The notes beneath the pieces were generated by a model that did not search any database, was not told the DNA's origin, and was given only the letters and a program-made list of their open reading frames with translations. Shown one piece after another: positions 10,301 to 16,930 of a stretch of 64,000 nt of DNA; the stretch's first letter is position 1; each line of letters starts with the position of its first letter. The stretch is taken from positions 223,577-287,576 of the forward strand of contig JADFDI010000003.1 of the NCBI GenBank assembly GCA_018262985.1, given 5' to 3'. Both the position numbers and the translations under genes were made by a program. The DNA comes from Spirochaetota bacterium. Its GTDB lineage: Bacteria; Spirochaetota; Spirochaetia; Treponematales; UBA12059.

Positions 10301-11981
10301 CCAGGGCCGTTGCGGAGGCCGACGCCGTGACGGTGCCGGAATTGTCGAGTTCGTCGCAGGAGGCGCCCCCTGACAGTCCCGCGGCGGCCGCGACGGAGTT
10401 CGTCGAGCCGTCGTTCTCGAAGCCGTGGAGCTCGGCGGCCGGCGTCACGTCGACGATGCTGAAGGTGAAGCCGTAGACTTGCGCGTCGGCGCTCGCCGCG
10501 GCGGAGACCGAGCCGGAGTTCGCCATCGAGTCGGAGCCGTTCCCGCCTTCGACGCCGGTCGCCTCCGCGGAGGCCGAGAGCGAGAAATCGGCCAGGCCGA
10601 CCCCGGCGCCGCGCAGGTCGGCGCTCGCGTTGAGGATGTCGGCCTCGGCGTCGGCGGTGATGGTACCCGAATTGAGGACTTCGTCGCAGCCCTTGCCCGC
10701 GTCGATGCCCGTGGCGGCGGCCGCGGCCGAGAGCGCGGAATCCGTCGCGCCGAGCCCGACCAGGTCGACGCTCAGGGACAGGGAGCTCGCGGACGCCTCC
10801 GCGTCAACGTCGAGCGTGCCCGCGTTGGCGATGGCGTCCTTGCCGTTGCCGCCCGAGATGCCGGCCGCGTCGGCTTCCGCGGCTATCGAGGTGTCCGAAT
10901 ACGAGAGGAAGTCGAGCAGGGTGACCGAGAGCGAGCCCGAGAGGACTTCCGCGTCCGCCCTCACCGTGACGAGGGCGTCGTTGGAGACGATGGAAACGTC
11001 ATCCTTCGCGTTTCCCGCCGTGATGCCGGTCGCCTCGGCCTTCGCCAGGGTCGAGCCGTCGAGCGAGGCGTCGATCGGCCAGGGCACCATGATGCCCGTG
11101 ATGGCCACCGAGCCCGTCGTCACCGTGGACTCGGCCGTCACCGAGAAATCGCCGGAGTTGGCGATGCCGTCCTTTCCGTTCCCGCCGTCGAGGCCGATCG
11201 CGACCGCGCTTCCCGCGATCGTGGCGTCGGGATGCTCGGCGTCCACGAGGGTCACCGCGAGGGTCCCGACGCTCACGTCGACGTCGGCTTTCACCGCCAT
11301 CGTGCCTTCGTTGACGATGCCGTCCTTGCCGTTGCCTCCCGAGATGCCGACCGCGAGGGCCTTCGCGTCCACGCCGACCGCTTCGTCGTCGGAACCGGAC
11401 AGGCTCCACGAGGCGTCGTCCACCGTCACGGTGGTGGCGGCGTTCACCACGATGTCCGGGGGAAGCGCTTCGCCTTCCGTCCCGCCCTCGGCCGGATCGC
11501 CGCCTTCGTTGACCACGCCGTCCTTGCCGTTTCCCGCGTCGATGCCGATGGCGACGGCTTCCGCCTCGCCCGCCCCGCTCAGGGTCGCGGTCGCGGAAGC
11601 GTCGACGGCGCCCGCGTTGAGGACGGAATCCGAGCCGTTGCCGGCCAGGATGCCGACGGCCCGGGCGCGCGCGGAGTCGGAGTCCGCCTGGGCGCTCGCG
11701 TTCGCCGACGCGACGAGGGCGTCGAGGTTGACTATCCGGTCCCTTCCGTTTCCGCCTTGCAGGGCCACCACGGTCACGACCGGGCCCGGGTTCGCGCGTC
11801 CGCCGCCCGGACCGCGCGCGCAGCGGGGCGCGGACCGCGGGAGGACCGAAGCGGGCTCGCGGAGGTCGGTCTGCCACCGGCCTTCGCCCCGCGCGGGGGA
11901 AGGAAGGGCCAGGACGGCGATCACGATCAGGGCGAGCGCGGAGGACGTCGAGGGGACGCGCTGGCGGAGGACGTTTTTCAC
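1350..11981 (-). CDS. Giant autotransporter adhesin-like protein with about 55 GxGxD repeats
   Basis: About 3,543 residues. I chose the GTG at 11981 because it has GGGAG six bases upstream and begins a clear signal peptide (KNVLRQ, then a hydrophobic core ending SPARG); open frame extends to a TTG at 12098 without a ribosome site. The passenger, roughly residues 60-2,900, is a run of about 55 units of 40-70 residues. Each carries a G-I-D-x-G-x-G-x-D-x-I-x-N-S-G-x-I core followed by an Ala-rich strand segment. The NSG part matches beta-helix passengers and the GxGxD part resembles RTX calcium loops. A GAGTLTLEGA strand motif follows, then a C-terminal autotransporter barrel (last ~276 residues, starting near HGFWLSGFGQRG and ending in Phe). 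Likely surface exposed after self-secretion. The ligand is unknown. Confidence 0.93.
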   Translation of the reverse strand: MKNVLRQRVPSTSSALALIVIAVLALPSPARGEGRWQTDLREPASVLPRSAPRCARGPGGGRANPGPVVTVVALQGGNGRDRIVNLDALVASANASAQADSDSARARAVGILAGNGSDSVLNAGAVDASATATLSGAGEAEAVAIGIDAGNGKDGVVNEGGDPAEGGTEGEALPPDIVVNAATTVTVDDASWSLSGSDDEAVGVDAKALAVGISGGNGKDGIVNEGTMAVKADVDVSVGTLAVTLVDAEHPDATIAGSAVAIGLDGGNGKDGIANSGDFSVTAESTVTTGSVAITGIMVPWPIDASLDGSTLAKAEATGITAGNAKDDVSIVSNDALVTVRADAEVLSGSLSVTLLDFLSYSDTSIAAEADAAGISGGNGKDAIANAGTLDVDAEASASSLSLSVDLVGLGATDSALSAAAAATGIDAGKGCDEVLNSGTITADAEADILNASADLRGAGVGLADFSLSASAEATGVEGGNGSDSMANSGSVSAAASADAQVYGFTFSIVDVTPAAELHGFENDGSTNSVAAAAGLSGGASCDELDNSGTVTASASATALALGVELGSEGLPDLSLDIARLGDLEDLVDASVSADATAVALDGGEGSDLISNSGTASADADAATLGSSISAGFPTIDVPVLSTSPSVSVGDAGAKATARAAAISGGEGNDAILNEGDAVADADAKVLEAAVSIGIEGGSDSFAAAACRLDALAVADADAVGIDGGEGDDLIVSSGNVNAVATAEAAGVSANVVIQGKTGPEGKLPIDIQGTLADVGTVARADAKGISGGSGYDAIEASGTVSANATASDLGVALAAELISEAEKGVVIGGTAVSASTLAEASAAGIDSGSDSDLVRSSASVDATATATAVSASVSLVAQGAKSKAAGLGASLADASSSATANATGIDSGDGCDLVVNEGEIHATADANAVAASVSAVLTPSSGASLGLALANARNEATATATGIAGGAGNDAIFNSGNLAADSGALGVAASVSVTRNGASATGTLDPASFDAGNLAVALAKGIDGGDGDERIDNSGAIRADAGAVTASAAVSADAKGIALALASAASEAEASGIDSGNGNHWITNSGAIDANASAVAAAANVAVSGKGLAAGVDTVWDRGTRADADAAAIRTGDGLDLVENEGALSATATTVSASADVAVVGEGVSVALGTSSAEALASGIATGAGCDAITNSGSIQVDALASANALGVAVSGKGVSGSGNDSWDGGVEAVAKALGINAGSGSNLVVNSGAVRADARAIAAGANVAVTGTGLSAAVSTATAAAAATGVDSGSGPGVVLNSGTIDVSASATAALADVAVTGTGLSGASGSVWDGGTASSAGATGIATGSYGDIVKGSGAVSATAAAVTVSASAAATGTGVALAATTATTEAVATGISTGDGDDRVEWDGDIDADADSTGVAAAVAVTGVGLSGSFDAVWDGGTDTSAFAAGIDSGAGVDAIIHSGGIEASAVALGVAAELAVTGKGVSLAATASTTTAEALGIGSGEGDDEIRHDGSIDVDATGTGIAVATTVTGIGLSGATGSVWDGGATTLVAATGIDSGSGDDSVTNSGAIDADARATVASASVSVTGVGVSLAASSATALAEAAGIDAGSGNDSVTQLGSVLANAEATAVAVQVSFTGAGASGSAGAVWDGGTKTTARATGVAGGAGDDTIDFSGQLTARSEADSVAVAAALTAKGVAAATTSSTTLAEAVGIDSGEGDDSVTASGSITADADAEGTSVSAALTLFGVTAAGEAPKAVWEGGTNATANATGIAAGNGSDTVSNSAGIVSGARSKTTSIAVKATLAGVAAGGASSTASAKSTGVDLGEGDNRFYNSGAIVVTAAAEAEAVSVSVVGAGAAGIENEIGDWTQDTRSEASATGIAGGTGNDTIRNPASVNVTAEAVTDATTATVVLLGYGNSRAGGKATSNAVGVSTGAGSDGIGFAASGSITVRGKATAKAGAVSVQLAGAISGDAGTEAEATATGIDSGEGSDSVANAAAIDVSAVAAASANSVTVTIAGSGKADMEADASAASTGIATGSGDDKIANSGSVTAGAWSDDPNGALASVSVEGSTWVLAGSGSSGAAAQAASDSTGIDAGTGHDAIENSGVVRAYATSRAYTDQSSYTFAGAAGSSGTIGAVANAVGISGGDGIDDIDNAGTIKARSRAFAKSSGSAATFAGGSYVSASADAAASALGIDSGEGGGEVANSGGIEVEAQAKTEVDTGSKVFAGKPSAVSAAKVVAGATGIATGDGIDSVRNASSIKVKATANGTAKASADSDFLSNASSASTASVATASGASASGGNDSISNEADAIVDIDAEAFSVADAWSDENSTATSVGNAATACGLDAGEGDNAVKNHGAVEAGARTQVEAIATSSSTQDTAYSTATAGAAASATGLAADSGNDCIENLATPDSQGIVTASADADGFATAVYKEAHQDESRAAATVAATAMGIDAGDGVNTLRNDGKILASADARARTQAESNTTFSATTKTCSDPATSATATGIAGGSGDDTVRTGSASLTSATADADSVAISTAEEEAYSYAASTARAYGVEAGAGLNLVENGGTVVAASTATGSVDAYADSNFTTNLADASLTLVADATGIRSGSGVDRLTNLAGASIEASATAAGGEPPDHGNARADEAADFTGTATANAFGIDSGDGANLVANLGGIAADATTAISVKTTASSTTAYAVSDSDSIGTATAIGVRTGAGNDDVTNGVERADGILDPATVSARADSSGDASGTHNNAHLDEARASSAQTATAAAVSTGAGADSIVNHGTLEARSSADASAYADSTTAAATNDVRADATAAALAFGVDTGDGADSVTNRGLIVADASADASAEAHGVITQDWASSGSSTAYAWATASALAYGIRTGDGDDAVVNDGAIEASAGSSAAASADADKGFWGGSETEASYPSAAAYACGIDAGAGDDFVTNNGLVETMVNGVSGAGVGIDAGAGNDTVTLGNGSFVSGDILLGTGNDALRVIGTGNLSGLAWGGAGTDRLEIEGEGSFSSSQTREFENFIKYGAGTLTLEGASVFESLEVATGSLRVEGGLALRDSSRLAAWIYGDGTNGLISVGGELALDGTLQVARGAGAFRDGAGFDIIEADSLSGAFAALELPAATKLLSFSLAPVGATGYRVMASAAEFTSVASTTDELAIASAFDALLPAATGDLSLVLGEFQSLPAEAYDAAFASLGPGAYGAASAAALGAIDVFSGAVFSRLSELEPSGSAAIPALDRATIKRLGHSTAPGAVSGARAKVEHGFWLSGFGQRGESARDDGGFRFSVSGTAVGWDAVFGESLSAGLGAAYSGTETAFDSGTARTAAMTGSAYGAWVPGAFRLDGVLAWSRQVHSLSRAIELGSIERLASSEHSGDAVNAAFGAGLALGAGPFTLSPSLHARYVFVAEESFAETGADSVSLAVAGRSDHSLCSDLGLSLALELGSGPRGLSADLSARWRHDFLSGSAPIEASFVDAPDEPFLTRSPDLAADGFLAGAGLLIKTGAGFSVSLRYDCEIRGGFFSNGLSAGARLGF

Positions 11982-12176
11982 GATGGGCTCCCGGCATGAC
12001 GGCGGGCAGGGAGGCGGCGGGGGTGCGGTCGGGTCGTCGTGGCGCCCGGGAGGGGCGTCGCGCGAACCGGATTCCCGCATCGAGTTCGCCTGAGGCAAGG
12101 CGAAAGGGAAGGTGCAACCGGGTGCGGGGGGGGTGTCTTGCGGTCGGTGCTCGTCGGACTTGTTACTTAATGAAGA

Positions 12177-12204
12177 ATCATACGCTCCGCGCGCCGCCTG
12201 TCAA
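12177..12204 (-). promoter_or_regulatory. Sigma-70-type promoter for the autotransporter
   Basis: A perfect TTGACA -35 (12204-12199) is separated by 16 bases from TATGAT (12182-12177). It is the best promoter match facing the autotransporter and implies an unusually long untranslated leader. Confidence 0.7.
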
Positions 12205-12265
12205 TCGATTTTTCTCCAATGCCCCGGGCTGCTCGGCGGGCGGCCGTTCGGTGGGGCAATCGTTC

Positions 12266-12294
12266 TTGCGCGCCCGGCGCGCGCGGTGTACAAG
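12266..12294 (+). promoter_or_regulatory. Candidate promoter for the PEGA/propeller lipoprotein
   Basis: TTGCGC (12266-12271), 17-base spacer, TACAAG (12289-12294), about 70 bases upstream of the ATG. A moderate match in very GC-rich surroundings. Confidence 0.45.
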
Positions 12295-12362
12295 GGTGGA
12301 GCGCCGGAGTCCGGACCGGCGGATCCCGCCAGGCTTCGTTCCGGGGCCGGAGAGGATGGCCA

Positions 12363-13817
12363 ATGACTTCGGTGTTCCGCGCCGCGCTCGTCCCGGTCGC
12401 GTCCTTGCTCGTTTTATCCTGCTCGTACCGTTACGCGGTCGAGGTCGAACCGGTCGACGCCGCCTTGCTCGTCGACGGCCGCCCGGTCGCTTCGGGCGAG
12501 GCGGTCGAGTCGAAGGCCGAGTCGGTGGCGGTGCGCGCCGAGGCCCCGGGGCGCGTGCCCTACGAAGGCCGGCTCGAGGCCGCTGGACTTTTCGGCACGG
12601 CCCGCCTCGCGCTGTTCCTCGAGCCGCTCCTCTACCCCGTCACCGTCGCGACGCTCGCGCCGGGCTCGGCCCTTTCGGTCGACGGCGGACCGGAGCTCCC
12701 GCTGCCCGCGTCCTTCGAGCTCGCGCACGGCGCGCACTCGCTCGAGCTGCGCGCCGCGGATCGGCCGCCGCAGGTTCTCGAGGTCGAGGTCGACGGGCCG
12801 CGCGATTTCCTGTTCCGGCACGTGCCGGCCCTTCCGGAAGCGCCCGGCCTCAGGCTCGAGCAGCTGGGGGTCGCCCGCACCGGCAGGCAGCCTAAATCGG
12901 TCGTCTTCTCTCCGGACTCGCGCCTCCTCGCGGTCAACCTGCTCGACGACGAGGGCTTCCAGGTTTTCGATGCCGCCACGCTGCGGGTAATCGCCTTCGC
13001 GAAGCCCGAGGGCTTCGCCGCGTCGAAGGGCTTCGTCGAAGGGATTTTCGTCGAGGAGCGCGGGGAGTACTGGGCGTCGCAGATGACCACGGGGATGGTG
13101 TTCCGCCACGGCGTCGCGGAGCTCGAAGCCGGAACGCCCGGGAGCGTCGACGCCTTTCCGACAGGCGGCTCGTGGTCGAAGGTGCTCGCGTACTCGCCGG
13201 CGCTCGACCTCATGGCCGTCTCGAACTGGCTTTCGAACGACGTCACGCTGCTCGACCGGGAGACGGGCGACCTGGTCGGCCGCGTCGGGCCGGTGCCCGT
13301 GCCGCGCGGCCTCGCCTTCTCGCCCTCCGGCGAATTCCTCTACGTGACGAGCTACGACGCCGGGCTCTTCCTCAAGTACCGAGTGGCGGACGGGAAGGAG
13401 CTCGCGCGAATCGCGGTCGCGGGCGCGAACATGCGGCACGTCGTCCTTTCGCCCGGCGCCGCGACGGCCTGGGTGAGCGACATGGGCCTCAACGCGGTCT
13501 ACGAGGTGGAGCTCGCCGCCTTCCGGATCGTCTCGACGCTGAAGACTTCCATCAACCCGAACACCATCGACCTCACGCCCGACGGACGCTGGCTCTTCGT
13601 CTCGACGCGCGGGCCCAACAACCCGGAAAGCTACCTGCTCCGCAGCCTCAAGCCGGGCAGGCTCGAGGTCTTCGACCTGGCGACGAAGGCGCGCGTCATC
13701 TCGATGGAGGGGGGCACCCAGCCCACCGGCCTCGACGTCTCGCCGGACGGCGCCCTCGTCGCGTTCACCAACTTCCAGGACGACGCGGTGGAGCTGTACC
13801 GGATCGTAGATGAGTGA
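12363..13817 (+). CDS. Lipoprotein with PEGA-like domains and a C-terminal beta-propeller
   Basis: 484 residues from ATG 12363 (GGAGAGG upstream). Signal peptide with lipobox VLSC (Cys20). Residues ~25-165 contain two PEGA-like units, each with a VDG turn (LLVDGRPVASGE, LSVDGGPELPLP), typical of small beta-sandwich domains at the envelope. The remainder is a YVTN/lactonase-type propeller with repeats such as VVFSPDSRLLAVN, LAFSPSGEFLYVTS, IDLTPDGRWLFVST and LDVSPDGALVAFTN. It ends 170 bases before a CsgG-like lipoprotein on the same strand. Probably a periplasm-facing or surface scaffold protein; no enzymatic residues are evident. Confidence 0.85.
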   Translation: MTSVFRAALVPVASLLVLSCSYRYAVEVEPVDAALLVDGRPVASGEAVESKAESVAVRAEAPGRVPYEGRLEAAGLFGTARLALFLEPLLYPVTVATLAPGSALSVDGGPELPLPASFELAHGAHSLELRAADRPPQVLEVEVDGPRDFLFRHVPALPEAPGLRLEQLGVARTGRQPKSVVFSPDSRLLAVNLLDDEGFQVFDAATLRVIAFAKPEGFAASKGFVEGIFVEERGEYWASQMTTGMVFRHGVAELEAGTPGSVDAFPTGGSWSKVLAYSPALDLMAVSNWLSNDVTLLDRETGDLVGRVGPVPVPRGLAFSPSGEFLYVTSYDAGLFLKYRVADGKELARIAVAGANMRHVVLSPGAATAWVSDMGLNAVYEVELAAFRIVSTLKTSINPNTIDLTPDGRWLFVSTRGPNNPESYLLRSLKPGRLEVFDLATKARVISMEGGTQPTGLDVSPDGALVAFTNFQDDAVELYRIVDE

Positions 13818-13987
13818 AAGACGGGCGTCGGCCGGACGCGCGCTTCGCATTCCCCGCGGAGCTTGCGTAACCTGTTCCCCCCGGCGAGGTCGGCATGGTA
13901 GCTTTACGTCCATCCCCGTCCGTCGTCGATGATCGGCGCGCGGTTCCGGGGCGATCCCGTCATCCGTTTCGGAGAGGAGCGCCTTCC

Positions 13988-15256
13988 ATGTCCAGGCCAG
14001 CCAGGCGGCTTCCCGCCTTCGTCGCGTTCACGGCCCTCGCGGCCCTCGTCCTTTCCTCCTGCGCGTCGGGCATCGCCTACCGCAACGCGACCCGCGAGCT
14101 CGAGCGGGGCGACTACGCCGCGGCGGCCCTCCAGGCGGCGACCTCGCTCTACCACGACCCGAAGAACGAGAAGTCGCTGGACCTGCTGGTCCGCGCCTAT
14201 CCGCTCGCGGTGGAAACCCTCGCGGCGGCCTCCGACGAAGCCCTCGAGGGCTCCGACCGCCGCCGCTGGGAAACCGTGGCCGATTCCTGGGCCGCGCTCC
14301 ACGCCGTCAACGACGCGATCCTCAGGCTGCCGCCGCTCTACCGCAAGGGCTCGAAGGTTCCCGTGAGCTTCGAGCTGCGCTGGGACCGCGAGCTGCTCGC
14401 GCGCGCCCGCGCCGCCGCCGCGGACAACCGCTACGCCGAGGCGAGCGACCTGATGCGCTCGGGCGACCGGCGCTCGTTCCGCGAGGCTTACGAGAGTTTC
14501 CGGCTGGCCGACCGTTACGCGCCCGGCTACCGGGACGCGCTCGCCCGGGCGGAAGAGGCGCGGAGCCTCGGTTCGGACCGGGTGGCCGTGCTTCCCTTCG
14601 GCACGGGCCTCTACTCCTTCGAGGCCCGCTCCGCGGCCGACGCGCTCTACGGCGCCTTCGTGTCGAACCTGGTGGCCGCGGCCCGGCGCAAGACCTTCCT
14701 CCAGGTGGTGGACCGGGGCGTGGTGGAGGCGCTGGTCGCGGAGCGCGAACTGTCGCTCGGCGACCTCGCGGATCCCCGGCTCCGCGCCGACATGAAAGGC
14801 GTCTACGGCGCTTCCGTGCTCGCCATGGGGCAGGTGCTGGCCCTCGAGGCGAAGTACCCGTCGATCGTCGGCGCCACCGAGATCTACAAGACCACGGTGG
14901 ACGAGATCATCCCCGGTTCGACGCCGGTCGGCGGCGTGTACCCGACCTGGAAGGTGGAGAAGACCGCGGTCGTCACCACTTTCACCAAGAGCGCCTCGCT
15001 GGCCGCGACGGTCGAATACCGCGCGGTGGACGCCGCCACCTCGGTGGTGGTCGACGCCGCGAGCGTCACCGAGAAGCTCTCGGACTCCTGGAGCTGGGCG
15101 GTGCTGACCGGCGACAAGGCGGCGGTGCCCGCCTCGGTGCAGCCGCTGCTCCTGCTGGCGGAGCGCGACATCAAGGGACCGGAACTCATGATCGGCGAAC
15201 TCGCCGCGCTCCTCGGCTCGCGGATGGCCGCCAGCCTGGCCGCCCGCTTCGAGTAG
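13988..15256 (+). CDS. CsgG-like lipoprotein
   Basis: 422 residues. ATG 13988 has GGAG upstream and begins a signal peptide with lipobox LSSC (Cys25). Residues ~30-190 are helical and TPR-like (RNATRELERGDYAAAALQAA). From about residue 195 the sequence follows the CsgG pattern: DRVAVLPF, then a strand-helix stretch ending in FLQVVDRGVVEALVAERELSLGDL, and later alternating strands around KTAVVTTFTKSASLAATVEYR. CsgG family members form outer-membrane secretion pores or periplasmic assemblies. The low similarity means a pore role is only inference. Confidence 0.75.
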   Translation: MSRPARRLPAFVAFTALAALVLSSCASGIAYRNATRELERGDYAAAALQAATSLYHDPKNEKSLDLLVRAYPLAVETLAAASDEALEGSDRRRWETVADSWAALHAVNDAILRLPPLYRKGSKVPVSFELRWDRELLARARAAAADNRYAEASDLMRSGDRRSFREAYESFRLADRYAPGYRDALARAEEARSLGSDRVAVLPFGTGLYSFEARSAADALYGAFVSNLVAAARRKTFLQVVDRGVVEALVAERELSLGDLADPRLRADMKGVYGASVLAMGQVLALEAKYPSIVGATEIYKTTVDEIIPGSTPVGGVYPTWKVEKTAVVTTFTKSASLAATVEYRAVDAATSVVVDAASVTEKLSDSWSWAVLTGDKAAVPASVQPLLLLAERDIKGPELMIGELAALLGSRMAASLAARFE

Positions 15257-15265
15257 GGGACGGCC

Positions 15266-15940
15266 TTGCCCGGTTCGGGCGGCGCGCGGCCCCGGGTCAC
15301 GCTGACCTGGGCGCAGGGCTTCGACGGCTCCATCGCGTCCGCCCCGGGAACGCGCACCGCCATCTCGGGTCCCGAGTCGCTGGCCATGACCCACCGCCTC
15401 CGCGCCGCGCACGACGCCATCCTGGTCGGCGTCGGCACGGTGCTGGCGGACGACCCCTCGCTGACGGTGCGCTTCGCGGAAGGAGCGCACCCGCGACCCG
15501 TCGTGCTCGACGCGCGCCTCCGCGCGCCACCCTCCGCCCGGCTTTTCGGCCCCGGCGATCGTTCGCCGATCATCGTCGGCGCCGCGGGCGCGGACCCGGG
15601 CCGGAAGGCCGCCCTCGAGGCGGCCGGCGCGCGCGTCTTGCTGCTCGAGCCGGGGCCGGACGGGCGCCCGCCGCTGCCGGCCGTCCTCGAGGCCCTGTTC
15701 GCGGAGGGCGTCCGGCGCCTCATGGCGGAGGGCGGCGCGGCCGTGCTGGCCGCCTTCGTCGCGGAAGCCCTCGCCGACGAGCTCGTCGTGACCATCGCGC
15801 CGCGCGCGCTCGCTGGCCTCAACCCCTTCCATCCCGCTCCCGCGGGAATCCGGGCCTCCGAGCTCGCGTGCGCGCTCGCGGACGTCCGATGGGAACGCCT
15901 CGGCGACGACATGATCCTCTCCGGCCGACCGGCGCGCTGA
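15266..15940 (+). CDS. RibD C-terminal-type reductase (dihydrofolate reductase-like fold)
   Basis: 224 residues from a TTG at 15266, ten bases after the previous gene with GGGGA upstream. It matches the stand-alone reductase half of RibD: LTWAQGFDGSIA at residues 12-23, the HDAILVGVGTVLADDPSLTVR motif (NADPH/substrate region), RPVVLDARLRAP, and a GVRRLMAEGGAAVLAAF segment. The deaminase half is absent. Its position 125 bases before ribA supports a role reducing the 5-amino-6-ribosylamino-pyrimidinone phosphate in riboflavin synthesis, though such reductases can act on other substrates. Confidence 0.82.
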   Translation: MPGSGGARPRVTLTWAQGFDGSIASAPGTRTAISGPESLAMTHRLRAAHDAILVGVGTVLADDPSLTVRFAEGAHPRPVVLDARLRAPPSARLFGPGDRSPIIVGAAGADPGRKAALEAAGARVLLLEPGPDGRPPLPAVLEALFAEGVRRLMAEGGAAVLAAFVAEALADELVVTIAPRALAGLNPFHPAPAGIRASELACALADVRWERLGDDMILSGRPAR

Positions 15941-16065
15941 AGGCGGTCCCCTCAGAATTCGCGGCCTCGGCGTTTGCGCCCGCGCGCTCGCGCGAGTATC
16001 TTCATCCGCGGGCCGGCTACGCGCCGACCGCGGGCGACCGGCCCGTTCCATCCATCGGAGGCATC

Positions 16066-16800
16066 ATGCTGGTTCCCACCATCGAGGAAGTGCTCGCCCA
16101 GGATCTCGACGAGCTGCGCCGCTGCCCCGCCGGGCTCGCCGCGAATGACGAGGCGGCGCTCCGGGCCTGCGTCGAGTGCGAGGCCGAGGTCTGCGTCAAG
16201 ATCGTTTCGGTCGCGGACTTCCCCTCGGAATACGGCCGCTTCCGCATCGTCGGCTTCGTCAACAACAAGGACGCGAAGGACCACATCGCCATCGTGAAGG
16301 GCGAGCTCGGCGACGGCGAGGACGTGCTCGTGCGCGTGCACTCGGCCTGCCTCACCGGCGACGCCCTCGGTTCGCGGCGCTGCGACTGCGGGCCGCAGCT
16401 CCACGCGGCGCTCCGCGCCATCGAGAAGGAGGGCCGCGGCGTCGTCGTCTACCACCAGGAGGAAGGGCGCGGCATCGGGCTGGTCAACAAGCTGCGCGCC
16501 TACGCCCTCCAGGACTCCGGCTACGACACCCTCGACGCCAACCTCGCCCTCGGCTTCAAGGCCGACGAGCGCGAATACCGGATTCCCGCCGAGATGCTCC
16601 GCAAGCTCGGCGTGAAGAGCGTCCGCCTCATGACCAACAATCCGGAGAAGGTCGAGCACATGGAAGCCGCGGGCCTCCGCGTCTCCGAGCGCGTCGCCCA
16701 CGAGCTGCCCGCCCACCATCATGACGCGGCCTACCTCCGCACCAAGAAGGAGCGCTTCGGCCACCTGCTCGAGCTGGACCACGAGGGCAAGGGTACTTGA
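16066..16800 (+). CDS. ribA: GTP cyclohydrolase II
   Basis: 244 residues, ATG 16066 with CGGAGG six bases upstream. First committed enzyme of riboflavin synthesis, opening the imidazole ring of GTP with loss of formate and pyrophosphate. The Zn site is complete: Cys95, Cys106 and Cys108 in HSACLTGDALGSRRCDCG. The substrate loop YHQEEGRGIGLVNKLRAY spans 129-146, and LMTNNPEKV is near 189-197. It is the stand-alone form without a RibB domain, with about 40 extra N-terminal residues. No FMN riboswitch was seen upstream. Confidence 0.95.
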   Translation: MLVPTIEEVLAQDLDELRRCPAGLAANDEAALRACVECEAEVCVKIVSVADFPSEYGRFRIVGFVNNKDAKDHIAIVKGELGDGEDVLVRVHSACLTGDALGSRRCDCGPQLHAALRAIEKEGRGVVVYHQEEGRGIGLVNKLRAYALQDSGYDTLDANLALGFKADEREYRIPAEMLRKLGVKSVRLMTNNPEKVEHMEAAGLRVSERVAHELPAHHHDAAYLRTKKERFGHLLELDHEGKGT

Positions 16801-16814
16801 GCGCGGAATTCGGT

Positions 16815-16842
16815 TTCGCCGCCGCCCGATCGCGGGTAGTAT
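16815..16842 (+). promoter_or_regulatory. Candidate promoter of the diguanylate cyclase gene
   Basis: TTCGCC, 16-base spacer, TAGTAT (16837-16842). The same TAGTAT -10 and GGG-TAGTATG context recurs upstream of ndk. Confidence 0.4.
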
Positions 16843-16930
16843 GAGGGGGAAGGGCTCGGGAGCCTGAAATCCGCGGGCGCCGGCGGCCGGAAGCCGCCGG
16901 CCGCGCGAGGCGCGGGACGCGAGGAGCGAC

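Larger units (their letters stand above)
11982..12362. other. Divergent intergenic region with two promoters and a long 5' leader
   Basis: This 381-base gap separates the autotransporter from the divergent PEGA/propeller lipoprotein gene. If the GTG start is right, the autotransporter mRNA has a leader of about 190 bases. Apart from the two promoters listed separately I see no RNA family or further gene in it. Confidence 0.6.

Noticed and set aside
1668-10476. Very long open frames opposite the autotransporter gene (for example 1668-5192 and 6484-10476 on the plus strand)
   Set aside because: They arise from high GC and repeated codons on the other strand. Translations are low-complexity Arg/Gly or Ala/Pro/Ser runs without start signals or domains.
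1350-11981. The large repeat protein as an RTX toxin
   Set aside because: The GxGxD loops are not in tandem nonapeptides, and the C-terminus is an autotransporter barrel with an N-terminal signal peptide, not a type I secretion signal.
15941-16065. An FMN riboswitch upstream of ribA
   Set aside because: The conserved RFN-element sequences are not present in this short gap.
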